A stretch of DNA of 64,000 bases from Norana najaformis (Eukaryota > Annelida > Clitellata > Crassiclitellata > Hormogastridae), in the NCBI GenBank assembly GCA_964023275.1, contig OZ029927.1, forward strand, positions 6,837,062-6,901,061. Reading direction: 5' to 3'. This document shows, one piece after another, positions 20,601-32,600 of the stretch. The notes under the pieces were generated by a model that saw nothing but the letters and a program-made list of their open reading frames with translations, was not told the DNA's origin and made no database searches. Numbering within the stretch: the stretch's first letter is position 1; every line of letters starts with the position of its first letter. The position numbers and the translations under genes are program-made.

Positions 20601-23600
20601 TTTTCTATGACTTTATATTTCTTGATCAAATGGAACGGGAAAAGTCTGTGGCAAAAGGTCATCATGCTGCTTCTTCATTGAAATTCTTCTTTCAAATTCA
20701 TAATTGACATACCCCTTACCCTCCTTCTTTTTCATCTCACGTTGTTATGCTGCGTCAGCAAGAACCATCATCAAGAATCATTCAGCGTCATTATTCAGAA
20801 TCAACATTTATCATCATCACAAATCAGTTTCTGATTATCGTAATCAATCATTATGATTCTTTATCGTAATCTCAAGATTACAATTTTGATTATTTATGAT
20901 TCTTTACCAAAGTTTCACATGAAACCTTTGTGCATTTTAATAGCAGTGGTGTTGATTACATTAGATGATAATTCTTCTACGTCGTTCTTATTCAAAGTCG
21001 AGCAAAGTCATCCAAAATCGTTACCCATTTCTAAAACCCAGCAACTGAAATGAAATCATCATCTTCCATCATGCAAAGTCACCTTGCATTATTTTTCTGC
21101 ATCATCAATTACCAGGCATCACTCCTGCATCAGCGTGACATCTTTCTAAAGTATCATCTCAAATCATTCCCAAAATAATGATCCAACATCAGCAGCCAAC
21201 TTCATCTGACGATGACTGTACAACTGAATCATCTGACATCATTCCTTAACTCGGCATCCGGCATCACCTGACGATTGCGTTATCGAGTTATGTGATCTGA
21301 AATTGATCAATTCTGCCGGACATAACGATGCCCTTTCAACCATCGCTTCTGCAGTGAAGCACATTCTCAGAAGCGAACCTCTCAAAGCATTCACGGTCTG
21401 CAGCCTCACTCTTCCCAGCCGTCCGGCCATAAACCATATTCACCTTCATTTGTTAAACGCAGCCACAATGAGATTCATAACAGCGCCGTATAATCACGGC
21501 ATCCCAACTGCTATTTATGACAGGCGCCCGCGGGAAAACGGCCATCATTAGGGCTCACCTCTGCCCCGCCTTTTTAGCATCCGCCACGCCCTCCCGACCA
21601 GCGTCCCTCGCGCAGATTGCGCGCATATAGTTTCCATTGCAACCTCTAGTTTCCATGGCAACGCATTCGTTCCAGGAACGCGACGAGCGGCCGTAAAATG
21701 GAAGGAGCGTTTGCAAGTGAGAGGAGGCGACGTGGGATACACGCGGAACATGTTGCGACGGTTGACGGTCGCAGTTGGTCGGTGGATGTTACTCTGGCTC
21801 TGCTGTTTCGCTGTCGATTTCTCAGTCGTCTGGTCTTGCTATGTCTTTCCGACAGAACTCAAGGATCCGTGTGTCGAGAAGGACTGCCATTACGGAGCGC
21901 ATTGTGTCGCTTCTCTCGATGGGCTGACGGCTCGCTGTCAGTGTCCGGAGAAGTGCGACAGTTTTGGCGACAGCGTCGGAAGTCAGCCGATCTGTGGGAC
22001 GGACGGACAGGACTACGGCAACGTCTGCGAGATGAAGAAGAAGGCGTGCGAGGCGATGAGGGACATTGACAAGAAGTTTGACGGAAAGTGTGGTGAGTAG
22101 CTTCTTATTCAATCTGATCAGCTCTGGAAACTTCTATGGCGCCATTGCTGTGATGAGCCCGGCATCTGAAACGTCTGCAGATGGTAAGGGGACAGCCCTG
22201 TGGCCAGCGGTTTTGTTCAGCGTTTAGTGTTGTCATGCATGTAATTTTCTCTTATGAGGGAATTGGTGAAGGGCTTCATTCATTTATTCACTCATTCATT
22301 TGTTCATTCGTCTCAGCAGAACTGCATTCTGAATCACAGTCAGAACCAGTTGAGATTCATAAGGCCCCAAAGACTAGAACGGCAGCACAGATTAGCATTC
22401 AGAAAAACATGAGATTTTAATCCGGACCTGAACAACATCAGTGAAACTTCACTGCACTGAATTCCCCTGAAGTTCAATTGCTTGTTTCATGTAAATGATA
22501 GGGTGGATCTCAGTTATTAAAATGAGTACATCAAGTGTAGTCTGCTGGTGGGAAGATAAGGCAGCGAGGGAGATGACTGGCCACCTAGTCTCAAGTATTT
22601 ATATATTGGAATATAGTTATCCAACCTTTTAAGAACCTCTCATAGGCACTCGGATACATCAAAGAAAAAGAAGTAACAATTTGTCCTCGTGGCTGGCTAT
22701 CCGTTGGGGTTAAGGGACTGATTCTTATTATTATTGTCTCTGTGCTTTTAAAAATTTGATGCATGGCCCATGTGCTAAGAGCAAAAATCTTCGTATAAGA
22801 GAAAGAGATAATTCTTTTACTGTGCTGTGAAGCCTTGTGCATTCTGATAACGGTACAGTAGAAGTTTCTGATTAGATTAGATTAACATGGAACCGAATCT
22901 AAGCCCACCTGACTTATATATTGCTTCATAGTTTGTTCAGGCCTGTGAAGGAGCTCGTTCATTCAACTTGTATTTAGCTTGTATTTAGTATTCAACTTAG
23001 CTTCTTGGCTGCCGAAAAAATTCAGAGTTTACAATTCCAGTTTGTAAACTTTTCTGCTTAAATTCTGCAGAGTTTGGAAAAATGAAAAAAAGAGTTGTTA
23101 ATTGATGTTGTGTGTTGCCATTGATTGGTGTTGTTTAAAATGTTAGGTGAACTGTATGACATAACTTATGTTATTTTTCTGAATGACTGACTGACTGACT
23201 GACGACTGACTGACTGACGGACTGACTGACGACTGACTGACTGATTGACTGACGACTGACTGACTGACTGACTGACGACTGACTGACTGACTGACTGACT
23301 GACTGACCGATGCAGGCATATCTGTTGCCACTTGTGTCCGATGGATATAAGTTGCCGTAGTAAAGACTGTTTCAGCCGATTGATATGCAGAAAGTGAGAT
23401 GGATCATTGATTGGCTGATTAGCCAGAGCTTTGCAGTGTAGCTTTATTTCTAGAATGCATTTACTGTTATTTCATGTTTGAATCCTGGTTTCAAAGGCGT
23501 TTTTCCAAACATTTATGTGTGTCGAAAGATTCCCGAACAGCGCACTGACCCTAAACAATGTGTTGTCTTGTGATGGCAACGGTCGCTGCCGTTCACATGC

Positions 23601-26600
23601 CTCTCAGAATGAGACCGATCCCCAAAATCATAAAACTCAAGTGTTGCAAATTTGATGAGGACTGATTGGTCACCCTGGTCGCTTCTTCGTTGTCCAGCTA
23701 CTTGTCTCGTTTGGCACGCACGCGGTCGACAGGAATTTAGTCGTCATTCTTCGTGGCAGGGGGCGCTATAAATCAGCGTTTTCATGTTGACTAGACGGCG
23801 CCTTCCTGTGGCGCCGATATTATTTCGCTTGACGGCGTAACTTCTGCCCGCAGTGGCCGGTAATCGGCCTGGATGCACCGGTTCAGTTTACGGGTTCCGT
23901 TTCGATGGGTCTGTCTGAACCGTACCCGCGGGTGACCTCGGCCTCTGGCTGGACGGTGTTTGCCCGGTTGCGACTGGGCATTCATCATCGCTGGTGGTGG
24001 CTTTGTTGCCTGCCAGGGGGCGAGATATTTCATTTTTGTTTGATGGTGGCAGGAGCCGTGGATCAGCGGCCGTTTGCGGTGTAAGTGCGCAAAAGGTGAG
24101 CGACTCCGAAAACAACAATCCCCTGCTCGTCTTGTCTCCCTCTAAGTGTTGAGCGAAGGATTAATCTTGCCATCCGAACTGTCTGCGGTTATGCGCCGTG
24201 TCAACAATTAATCGGATGACATACCACCCTCCCCGCTCCCTCCCTGCATGCTCTCCCATTTACCACGATATGCCTTATGATGAGAAATAATTTCCTCGGC
24301 ATATGTGAAAAATTAATCTCGTGATCTGAGAGATGTGATGCTATGCTGCTCTGATTATTAATCTTGTGATCAAGATCTTGTGATCGTCTGCTCTTGCTGC
24401 ATCATTTAATGGTTTCAGTCACAGGATCAATAATGCTGTAGCTAGAGAAGGAATTATTTTCATGATGAGATGAAGACAGAACCGTTGTGGATGATTCTTG
24501 CTTCACACTGCTATTAATTAATTGATATGTTGTTCTACTGCATGTAAAATACATGTAGTAGAAATAAAAAAGGCTAAATTTTTTAAGGTTCCGCTTGGTT
24601 TATGGGTTTATGAGTGTAATTTGGTTTGGTTTTGTCTTTTGGTTTGGGTTAAGTTTGAGGTCTTCACATCTGTGCATTTAATTCTTCACTTGAACTCATT
24701 CATCATTTTAGTTTGTCATTGGAAATCTTAAGTTCAGATTCAGTTAATCTAATGGGGAAAACAGGTCAAGTTCAGAAAGTTTATTGAAGTTAAGTTCAGT
24801 TCTGGGCACTAGTTTCTGCTGTTGGAACCAGCAGCGGATTTAGCAATAGGCGTGGGGGGGGGTTCGCACTTCCCACCACTCTTGCTTACGTGCCTGCTCC
24901 CTCAGACCAGACTCATGCATTGTGGACTGCCAGAATGTGGCGCCTCTCTGGAAATGCTCTTGCCCCCCCCCCCCCCCCCCCCTCAAACCACGCAAGCAGA
25001 TTTGGAGCTAACACTGGTTGGAACAAAGTAATTTGGGAAGTTAGAAAGACATCCTGTCTCTGGATTACTGTGATCGTATTTGCACACAGGCCAACAGGTG
25101 ATCCTTTGTCTTTGGAGCAACGCTTCTGAGGCGCTTCTGTAGAGATATATGTAAATAAAATAAGTATGTATCAACTATCAAGACATCTAATCTAATCAAA
25201 TCTAATAACTTCAACAGTGTTGTTATCACAAATCAACAATCGATGGTCACTTCAAGTGAAACTGAAGTGTAAACTCATAATCTTCTGGAGAAGCCCAGTC
25301 AAAATTCGATTGGACACTTAATACATGTATAGCAGATTTTAAGGTCCACCTAGAAGCATGTTACATTTACTTTTAGCTTTTCTTTTGCCATCAATTATGT
25401 AGGTAGAAGAATTGTTGGAATTGTTTACTCTTTAATCATTTGGAAAACTGCTTGCATCCTAAGAACTTGCAAAGAGGAACTCCTCCTTTCATTCTTTAGT
25501 TGATTATCATCGCTGACAATTACTGTCAGATCTGAGTGAAAAAGGCCATTTGCAACGTGTAGCAAGAAGCCTTTGAATTCTGACTGTGTGCTGAAGGAAT
25601 CGTTGAAGTCTTCGTCCGTACTTCTTTCTTCGTGAATGGATGTTGCATATTTCATGGAGTGTGCGTTGAGGAATGTTAAACAGTGCAGTTTTGTGCTGTG
25701 TTTTGCCAGAAGACATGTGATTGCACTTTCAATTATGACGTCCTTCTTTTCTCAGGGAATTGTCCATCGTTTATCTACTAAGATCATTTTAGGTTGGAGC
25801 AGACTGTGTTTCTCTGATTGGTTTCTCTTGCAAGCAGCACTGTAAACATTTACGATTACAACAGGAATCAATGCAGTGTATGTTTTTGATATGATGAAAG
25901 ATCTTGTTTTTGCAATAAATTTATTTTTATTTGTGATGTTTCTCCAAGATTGCAGGAATTTGAAAGTGGGTTTTGAACAATACAGCAGGATGTTTGGGGG
26001 AAATATTTGGAGTGATAATATGATGTGCTGATGGATTTTCTGGATTTCTTCAAACCGATCAACTTAGCTGACTGTTGGAAGCATTCAAATAACTTAAAAG
26101 ACATGTTCAATTTGTATTAAGTTGATCTTTATTAGAGGTTCGTAACAGACGGTAAATATTCTGTCTTATGTTGAGAAAACTTTTCAGTTGACCTTCACTT
26201 GCACCAGTTTAGATGTTTGAGAAGTTACAAAAGACACGATAGAGTAGTTAACCAGCCAATTACATGCATCAATATCACTTCTGAGGAGCCTCAGCTGTTG
26301 TAAGGAACAGTCTGACATTTCACTTGTATTGTATGGTATAGTATTATAGTTTTGTGTGGTGCTAACTGCCAATCATCTGCATGCATACATTCAAATCCTG
26401 CGTTGTAGATCCGTGCTATGGCTTTGAGTGTCCATTTGGTCAGCTGTGTCAGCTGGACAGTGCAAGGCGTCCAGTCTGTCGCTGTGGCACAACGTGTCCG
26501 ATGATCTTTGAACCGGTCTGTGGTAGCAATGGCAAGACATATGCCAACGAGTGTCTGATGACGGAGGATGCATGCAGACATCAAAGGGAGGCACACGTCC

Positions 26601-29600
26601 TCTTCCATGGAGAGTGCAGCTCAGGTACAACTATGAAGATGATAATGATGATAATGATGATAAAAATGATGATAATGATGATGGTGAAATTGGAAAACGA
26701 TGATGATGATGATGACGATGATGATGATGGCAATGAAATTGGAGACGATGATGATGATGGTGACGATGATGGTGTTGATGATGATAATGATGACAGTGAT
26801 GATGATTTCAATGATAATGATGATGGCAATGATTATGATGATGGTGATAACAGCGGCGGCGGCGACGACGACGATGATGATGGCGACTGTAATGATGATG
26901 ATGATGGTGGTGGTGGTGGTGATGATGATGATGATGATGATGATTGTAACAAGGATGATGCAGACGACTACAGTGATAGCAATTATGATGACTGTTATAA
27001 TGATGGACACAGAGATATATTCGAAGAGTTTTGTTCACTGCTGCTGCACTTCGGCATTAAGTGACTATATACTGACTGTTCACTGTGTCCGTGGGAAGGT
27101 CAGACGGCGCGGTATAGGAGGACTTCATATACTTACCTTTATCATAATGCCGATGCTATGGGAATGGAATTGCACAGAATTGATTCCAGTAACTGCCTCT
27201 CCGCATTATTCATATTCCTGTTAACCTTAGTGATTTGTCTTCATCTGATTCTTGTTTTCATTCCTCCGCCTCCTCCTCTTCCTCCTCCCCTCCTTCCTTC
27301 CTTCTTCCTCTTCTCTTCTTTCCTTCTTCCTCTTCCGCTTCCTCTTCCTCCTCTTCCTCCCCTTTTGTTTCCTTGTACTTCTCTTCTTCTCTGTTCTTTT
27401 CCTAGCTTCCTTCTCTTCCTTCTCCTCTTCTTTCTATTTTCTCTTCCAATTTCTTTTCCTTTTCCTCCTCTTCCCCTTCGTCCTCTGTCCCTCCTCCTCG
27501 TCCTCTCCTCCTCATCTCCTCCTCCTTTTCTCCTCCTTGTACTCCCGCTTCCTAATTCTTTTCTTCCTCCTCCTTTCCTTCTCCTCATCCTGCTTCCTTC
27601 TGTCCTCCTGTTCCCTCTGTCTCCTCCTCCTCCTCCTCTTCTTGATGCAGTGGAGCCAAGGGAACACGGCAAGTTATTCCGTGTGGCTGTGTGTAGGTGT
27701 CAATCCGTGCAGTGAGAAGGTGTGTGGCCCGGGCGGACACTGTCAAGTCGATCCGTCATCGTTCACGGGTCACTGCTCGTGTCCTGGCGATTGTCCTCAG
27801 CTGCTGAGACCAGTCTGTGGCTCCGACGGGCAGACGTACGACAGCGAATGCCACCTGAGAAGAAGCACCTGCCTCAGGCGAGAAAACGTCACCGTCAGCC
27901 ACCACGGCACCTGTGGTATGTCCATTACTAGACACGCCTTCAAGAGCTTCTCGAAAGGCGCTATATAAACAGACAGATGCATGTGTGCATACTTATGCTC
28001 TAAGTCAACATGTGTCACGTGCTCACACGTGTGAGGTGCACACATATTGTATACTTTGTAACACGACTGCCGATCGGTTTCTTATGCGATTTTGTTATGA
28101 CGACAATTTATATGGATCAACACTAAAGTCGGTTTTTAAAAAAGTGAAAAAAAAACGAAAACCGAAGAAAACGCAGAGCCTGACTTTGTGATGTTGTGCA
28201 GTGTAAAACATTTTGCATCAGTTGTTTTCCTGTAACAAAACGATATGTTAAAAATTCAAACTGAAATACAAGTACAAAGAGGAAAACTAAACATTTTAAC
28301 TAACTGAAAAATTGATGCTTTGAATGAACTTCTGCGTGAAAGTTTTTAATGCAACGATTTTGCGGTACATAAAAGTTGTCCCTTTAGAAAGGGCCTTAAT
28401 CTGCAGAAACAATGCACAGAACTCCGTTAACACAGAATTATCATTTTATTTCAATGTGTACAAAGAGAATACGGTCTCACTTCATCAACGTCAGCCTGAA
28501 GCAGTGAACATCCAATCAGCGTGAAAATGTTGCTCAGTTGCTCAGCTGCATTTGTTGAGGTTAATGATAAAGATATTGGCGAACGATCGATACGAGAGTG
28601 GTTACTGCAGTTGTTAAGAAGCAGACATGGGAGAAAACTGAGCTAATCGTCATCTTTTGCCTGTGGTCTTTGAATGAGAACTGTCGACACGCGTTACCTG
28701 GCTGGCTGGCTTTCTTGTCGCAGTTTGGACAAAGGTCAGAGCAGCGAAGGATTTCCGTCCGTCCGTCCGTCCGTCGTCGCTCCGTCGTCCAGCAGATCGA
28801 CCGTTGTTCGATTTCAGTTATTAGCTGAGTCGCGGTTGAGTGAGCACGAGGAATTCCTTTCCGCTCTGCGCCGCTGTTTGATGCCAAATGAAACGGAATT
28901 GCAATTTCTGTTGCTGCCAAGATCGTTGCTTTCAGTTTTGGCCGTGATTTAGTGTCGAAGGCCCTCGAGGACACGCCCGTACAGACAATGGGACTAGTAC
29001 GCGGACTAGTAGGCAGGCAGACAGAAACACGCAGAGTGATAGACACACGGACACAGAATCAGGCAGAGTGGTAGACACAGATCCATACGTTTTGCTGGAC
29101 CAACGTGTGACATGCAATATTTCAGTGTTCGTGTGGGCATCACTTGCAAGGCCACTTCTTAGACCAACAGTCGGTCGGTCGGTCGGTCGGTCGGTCGGTC
29201 GGTCGGTCGGTCGGTCGGTCGGTCGGTCGGTCGGTCGGTCGGTCGGTCGGTCGGTCGGTCGGTCGGTCGGTCGGTCGGTCGGTCGGTCGGTCGGTCGGTC
29301 GGTCGGTCGGTCGGTCGGTCGGTCGGTCGGTCGGTCGGTCGGTCGGTCGGTCGGTCGGTCGGTCGGTCGGTCGGTCGGTCGGTCGGTCGGTCGGTCGGTC
29401 GGTCGGTCGGTCGGTCGGTCTTGTCACGTGCAGTCAGTAGCCCTGCTATTGTCATTGTCGTTGTCATTGTTATTGATGGTCTTATTGCTATTAATAGTGC
29501 CTTTCCAGAATGAATTAATCCAATCCCACGGGTGGAGTTAAGCAAGTGGGGCATATGGATGGGAGAAAGAAATAGACAGACACACAGACAGAGACAGACA

Positions 29601-32600
29601 GACAGAGACAGACAGACAAAGACAAACAGAGACAAAGAGACCAGAGGCGAGAGAGACAAAGAGAGAAACAGATGAGAGATACAGAAAGGCGAACAATCAC
29701 AACAGACAAACAGAAGGATATTGAAAGACAGACAGAAATACAGACAGCAGACAGAGGACAGAGAGGAGGAGTGAGACAGAGACAGAGAGGGGCAGAGAAG
29801 AGGAGAGATGGAGACAGGAAGTGGAGGAATATTATGTTTTTCAACAGATCACATAACTTGAAATATATGATTTATTATTACCCATATCATCGTCATTGTC
29901 ATCATAATCTTTTTAATCATCACAATCAGACAGTCATTTACGTAGCACCTTAGAGAGGTACTTAAAAGGCAATATACAAATGTCAAGTTACGGTACCTTA
30001 CAGTTCTATTTATCATCTTAATGTTCATTATCATCTTTGTTATCGTTGTTGTCATCATTATCATCATCATAGTCATCATATTGATTATCATCATCATTAA
30101 ATTCATCATCATCAAAATCATCATCAGAATAATCACCATATTATTGTCTTATTATAATTAATTAATAACTGCTATCGCACCGTTGATAGCAAAGCATCAA
30201 CCGATGGCACACCAGAGCCCAGCCGCAATCAGGTACAGGAGGTCAGACCACTAAGACAGCAACTGTATAAAATCGGCGTTGTTAGAATTGTCGAAGGAAG
30301 TTCGTAGGTGTTCGTTTTCGTTGCAGATAAACCGGGTCCTTGCAGTAGTTACAAGTGTCTGAATGGAGGCCACTGCGTCCTACACAATGGCCACCCTGTT
30401 TGCACTTGTCCAACGTGCTCCGAAGAATATGAACCGGTCTGTAGCTCTTCTTAGTCTCGCACCATCGGCCTCAACTCTAACGAGGCTCTTATCTAATTAG
30501 ATACTTCAGCATTTCTGTTTTATTAATGCCTCTAATGAACTCGGTTCATTAGTACATCGGCTGTACACACTGTCGGTGGGAAGATCAGATGGCGATGGAG
30601 AGTGCTAGCCACTGGACCTTGCATATATGCCGAGGCTAAGAAAATGAAGTCGCTAGCACTTCGTACCTAAGGCTGTCTCTCAGGGTTAGCCTAAGTGCCT
30701 GCTCTCCTTTTTTCTTGTTTTTCCCTCCTCCTCCTCATCTTTCTCCTCCTCCTACTTTGTTCATCCTCCTCCTCTTTCTTCCTTTGCTCCTGCTCCACCT
30801 GCTTCATTAATCTGAGCTGTGAATCTGTTGCTTAGGTCTGTGGATCGGACAATTATTCCTACCCGAATGAGTGTAAACTTCAGCTGGAAAACTGCAAGAC
30901 GACGAAGACGACCACAGTTCGCTACAGAGGACGATGCCGTAAGCAGAATGTTGCTCAGATACACACAGGAAGCAGAGGCCGTGCAAATGATGGTACCCTG
31001 CTAGGATACTACGTCAGTTGCCTTGCATGGGCGTTTTGCTGCATTAAGGGTGCATGAGCATCAAGGATAAGGGAAGTTTCATGGACTTGAAGGGGCGCTA
31101 TATAAATGCTCAGAATGAATGAATGAACGAATGGATGAATGGGTGAATGAATAAATTAACGAGCTGTTACCCACAACATGAGCTTCTTGGCCTTTCTTTG
31201 CTTCTTTTACCATTCTATTCAATCGCGGTTTTGCGTTATCAGGTCGGGAGCACCTCTGGTCAGTTTCTGCTGAAGAGGCACTAAAGAGATTTTGTCATTC
31301 CTGCTTTCCTTAAGTCGATGGATTCGTCGTCCATTGATGTCTGTCACACTGGTCCACTTATTGGACCATCTGGGTGTTGTCTTCTATCCTGCAAATGTCT
31401 TCCTCATCGTCACTGTCAGCTCACTGTACATTTAGTCATTTCCCTGGATTCTGCCGAGCAACAAGAACAGTGGAAACGAAAGGGCCAGAAGGAAGGACAT
31501 CAAGAGATTAAATTTGCAATTAGAATTACAATTCATAGCACAACAACTGGACATGGCTGGTCAACAAATTATTTGTTTCACATGATATCTCATGCAGGAT
31601 TTGAACCTGAGATGCAGTGGCAAAAGGTCGATGCGTTACCACGTCGCCCTACGAACAATGCCAATATGTGATAGAGTGAAGTGTGAATAGCCCTCTGAGC
31701 TGTCATGAAAAATGTATTTGTTATGGGTAAGGGGGATTAACGGTCTCTGTCTTCGTTCATTTAGGGTTCATTAATTCTTAATGACAGACTTGAGATTGGA
31801 AGAGATCGGCTTTGGAATTCACTGCCAAGTTCTATTCATATTATTCGCATATTCTCATATTCTACACATATTCTTAATCATAATCGTAAACTCCAAATTT
31901 CTGAAGCACTACTTAAAAGCTAAGTGCAGAGCACCAGTTTATTCATGAATGCTGCGTCAAGTCAGTGGGGTTGTCCAAAGATGCCATGTGAACAGCTGAG
32001 TCCGGGTACCAGAAGACCAGAGAGAGAAGGGGGAAAAGAGCTGTTAAGGTAGGTTTTGTTTAAGCTGAGAGAAATTCTGTCGGTTCTATGATGTCGTTCC
32101 GGTCTAAACTCAAGACTCGTCTCTTTCTGCCTGCTTACCCACCATAGCCTAACTTCTGGTTTCTCTGACCTTTTGGAATTGGACCTGTCAATTGATGCTT
32201 TTGCATGTAATAAAGGTGAAATAGAGGTATTGGGATTAGATTAGATTAGGTTAGATTAGAGAGTTGGGAAAGCTGAAGAGGATTGATGACATTCTTAGTT
32301 ACTGGTATCCATGCTTAGACAAAAATTGAGCTATAAAATAAATTGAGTGCCTTTCTGGGGTTCTTAAATGGCCCTGCATCAATGTTCAAGTACATTTGTA
32401 GATTGTGTTTGGGTTTGAGGTGACAAAATGGCTGATTGATTATGCTGGAATTTACTCATTAAATCCAGGATAGAAAGGACTGAGAACTCGGTCTAGTAAA
32501 AGCGACTGCTACTCATGGAATTTTGTGACGAACATCCCGGAAGTGACATGTAGTTCACTTATGAGAGTTCAGTTCTTCCTTATAACAGCGCCACCTGTTG

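Larger units (their letters stand above)
11930..21479. other. Long agrin intron, repeat-filled
   Basis: About 9.5 kb before the CpG-rich promoter region. Listed contents: TATG, GA and GAGGA-type repeats, SINE-A copies (13770, 15072, 16615, 20255), a SINE-B (17838) and a 10-bp-periodic GAAYT array. TAGCGCC-type LINE tails occur near 12830, 13215, 15350 and 16740, and a (GAT)n run near 19675. The 224-codon open frame on the - strand at 16819-17493 overlaps repeats and resembles nothing known. No agrin exon was found. Confidence 0.55.
21480..21749 (+). promoter_or_regulatory. AGRN: CpG-rich putative internal promoter of agrin
   Basis: GC and CpG density rise sharply from about 21480 (GGCGCCCGCGGG at 21522, then GCGCAGATTGCGCGC) up to an exon that can begin with its own ATG. 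No TATA box is evident. Two X-box motifs lie 88-120 bp before the ATG. An ATG at 21698 in another frame would overlap as an upstream ORF if transcription starts before it. Confidence 0.6.
23695..24115. promoter_or_regulatory. Intronic CpG-rich island
   Basis: By my count about 37 CpGs in roughly 400 bp, while the surrounding intron has few. It includes GGCGCCGAT, ACCCGCGGGTG and GCGGCCGTTTGCGG. No ORF in it is recognised, so it may be an enhancer, insulator or unannotated promoter. Confidence 0.5.
22093..26408. other. Agrin intron with CpG island and MITE
   Basis: 4.3 kb. Contents: a TAGCGCC-like tail at 22135, a SINE-A split by another insertion (22495-22735), a GATTA tail at 22875, a CTGA array, a CpG-rich island with CTCF-like sites (23695-24115) and a hAT MITE. 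Sequence at 25500-25720 shares short words (AGACATGTGATTGCACTTTCAA) with 12740-12780. No exon recognised. Confidence 0.55.
27916..30326. other. Agrin intron, simple-repeat rich
   Basis: 2.4 kb. A GGCGCTATATAAA LINE-tail motif lies at 27957. The (TCGG)n array, a GACA/GAGA purine stretch (29562-29830), an (ATC)n stretch (30012-30140) and a TATCGCACC-type repeat near 30170 follow. No exon recognised. Confidence 0.6.

Noticed and set aside
21698..22069. 123-codon + frame starting at ATG 21698
   Set aside because: Out of frame with the Kazal coding sequence, which has conserved cysteines; at most an upstream ORF.
23185..23306. CRISPR-like regular repeat
   Set aside because: It is a tetranucleotide microsatellite with no unique spacers; the genome is animal.
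26581..27224. Long Asp-rich, His-rich and Met-rich frames around the GAT array
   Set aside because: Trinucleotide repeat open in several frames. Only the first part (26409-26624) is a real Kazal exon.
27158..27715. 185- to 238-codon Leu/Ser/Pro frames over the CT tract
   Set aside because: Low-complexity translation of a polypyrimidine tract; the real exon starts at 27697.
29068..29659. Open frames of 95 to 166 codons (VGRS or PTDR repeats) on both strands
   Set aside because: Products of a perfect 4-bp repeat without internal stops; no domain, start context or exon signals.
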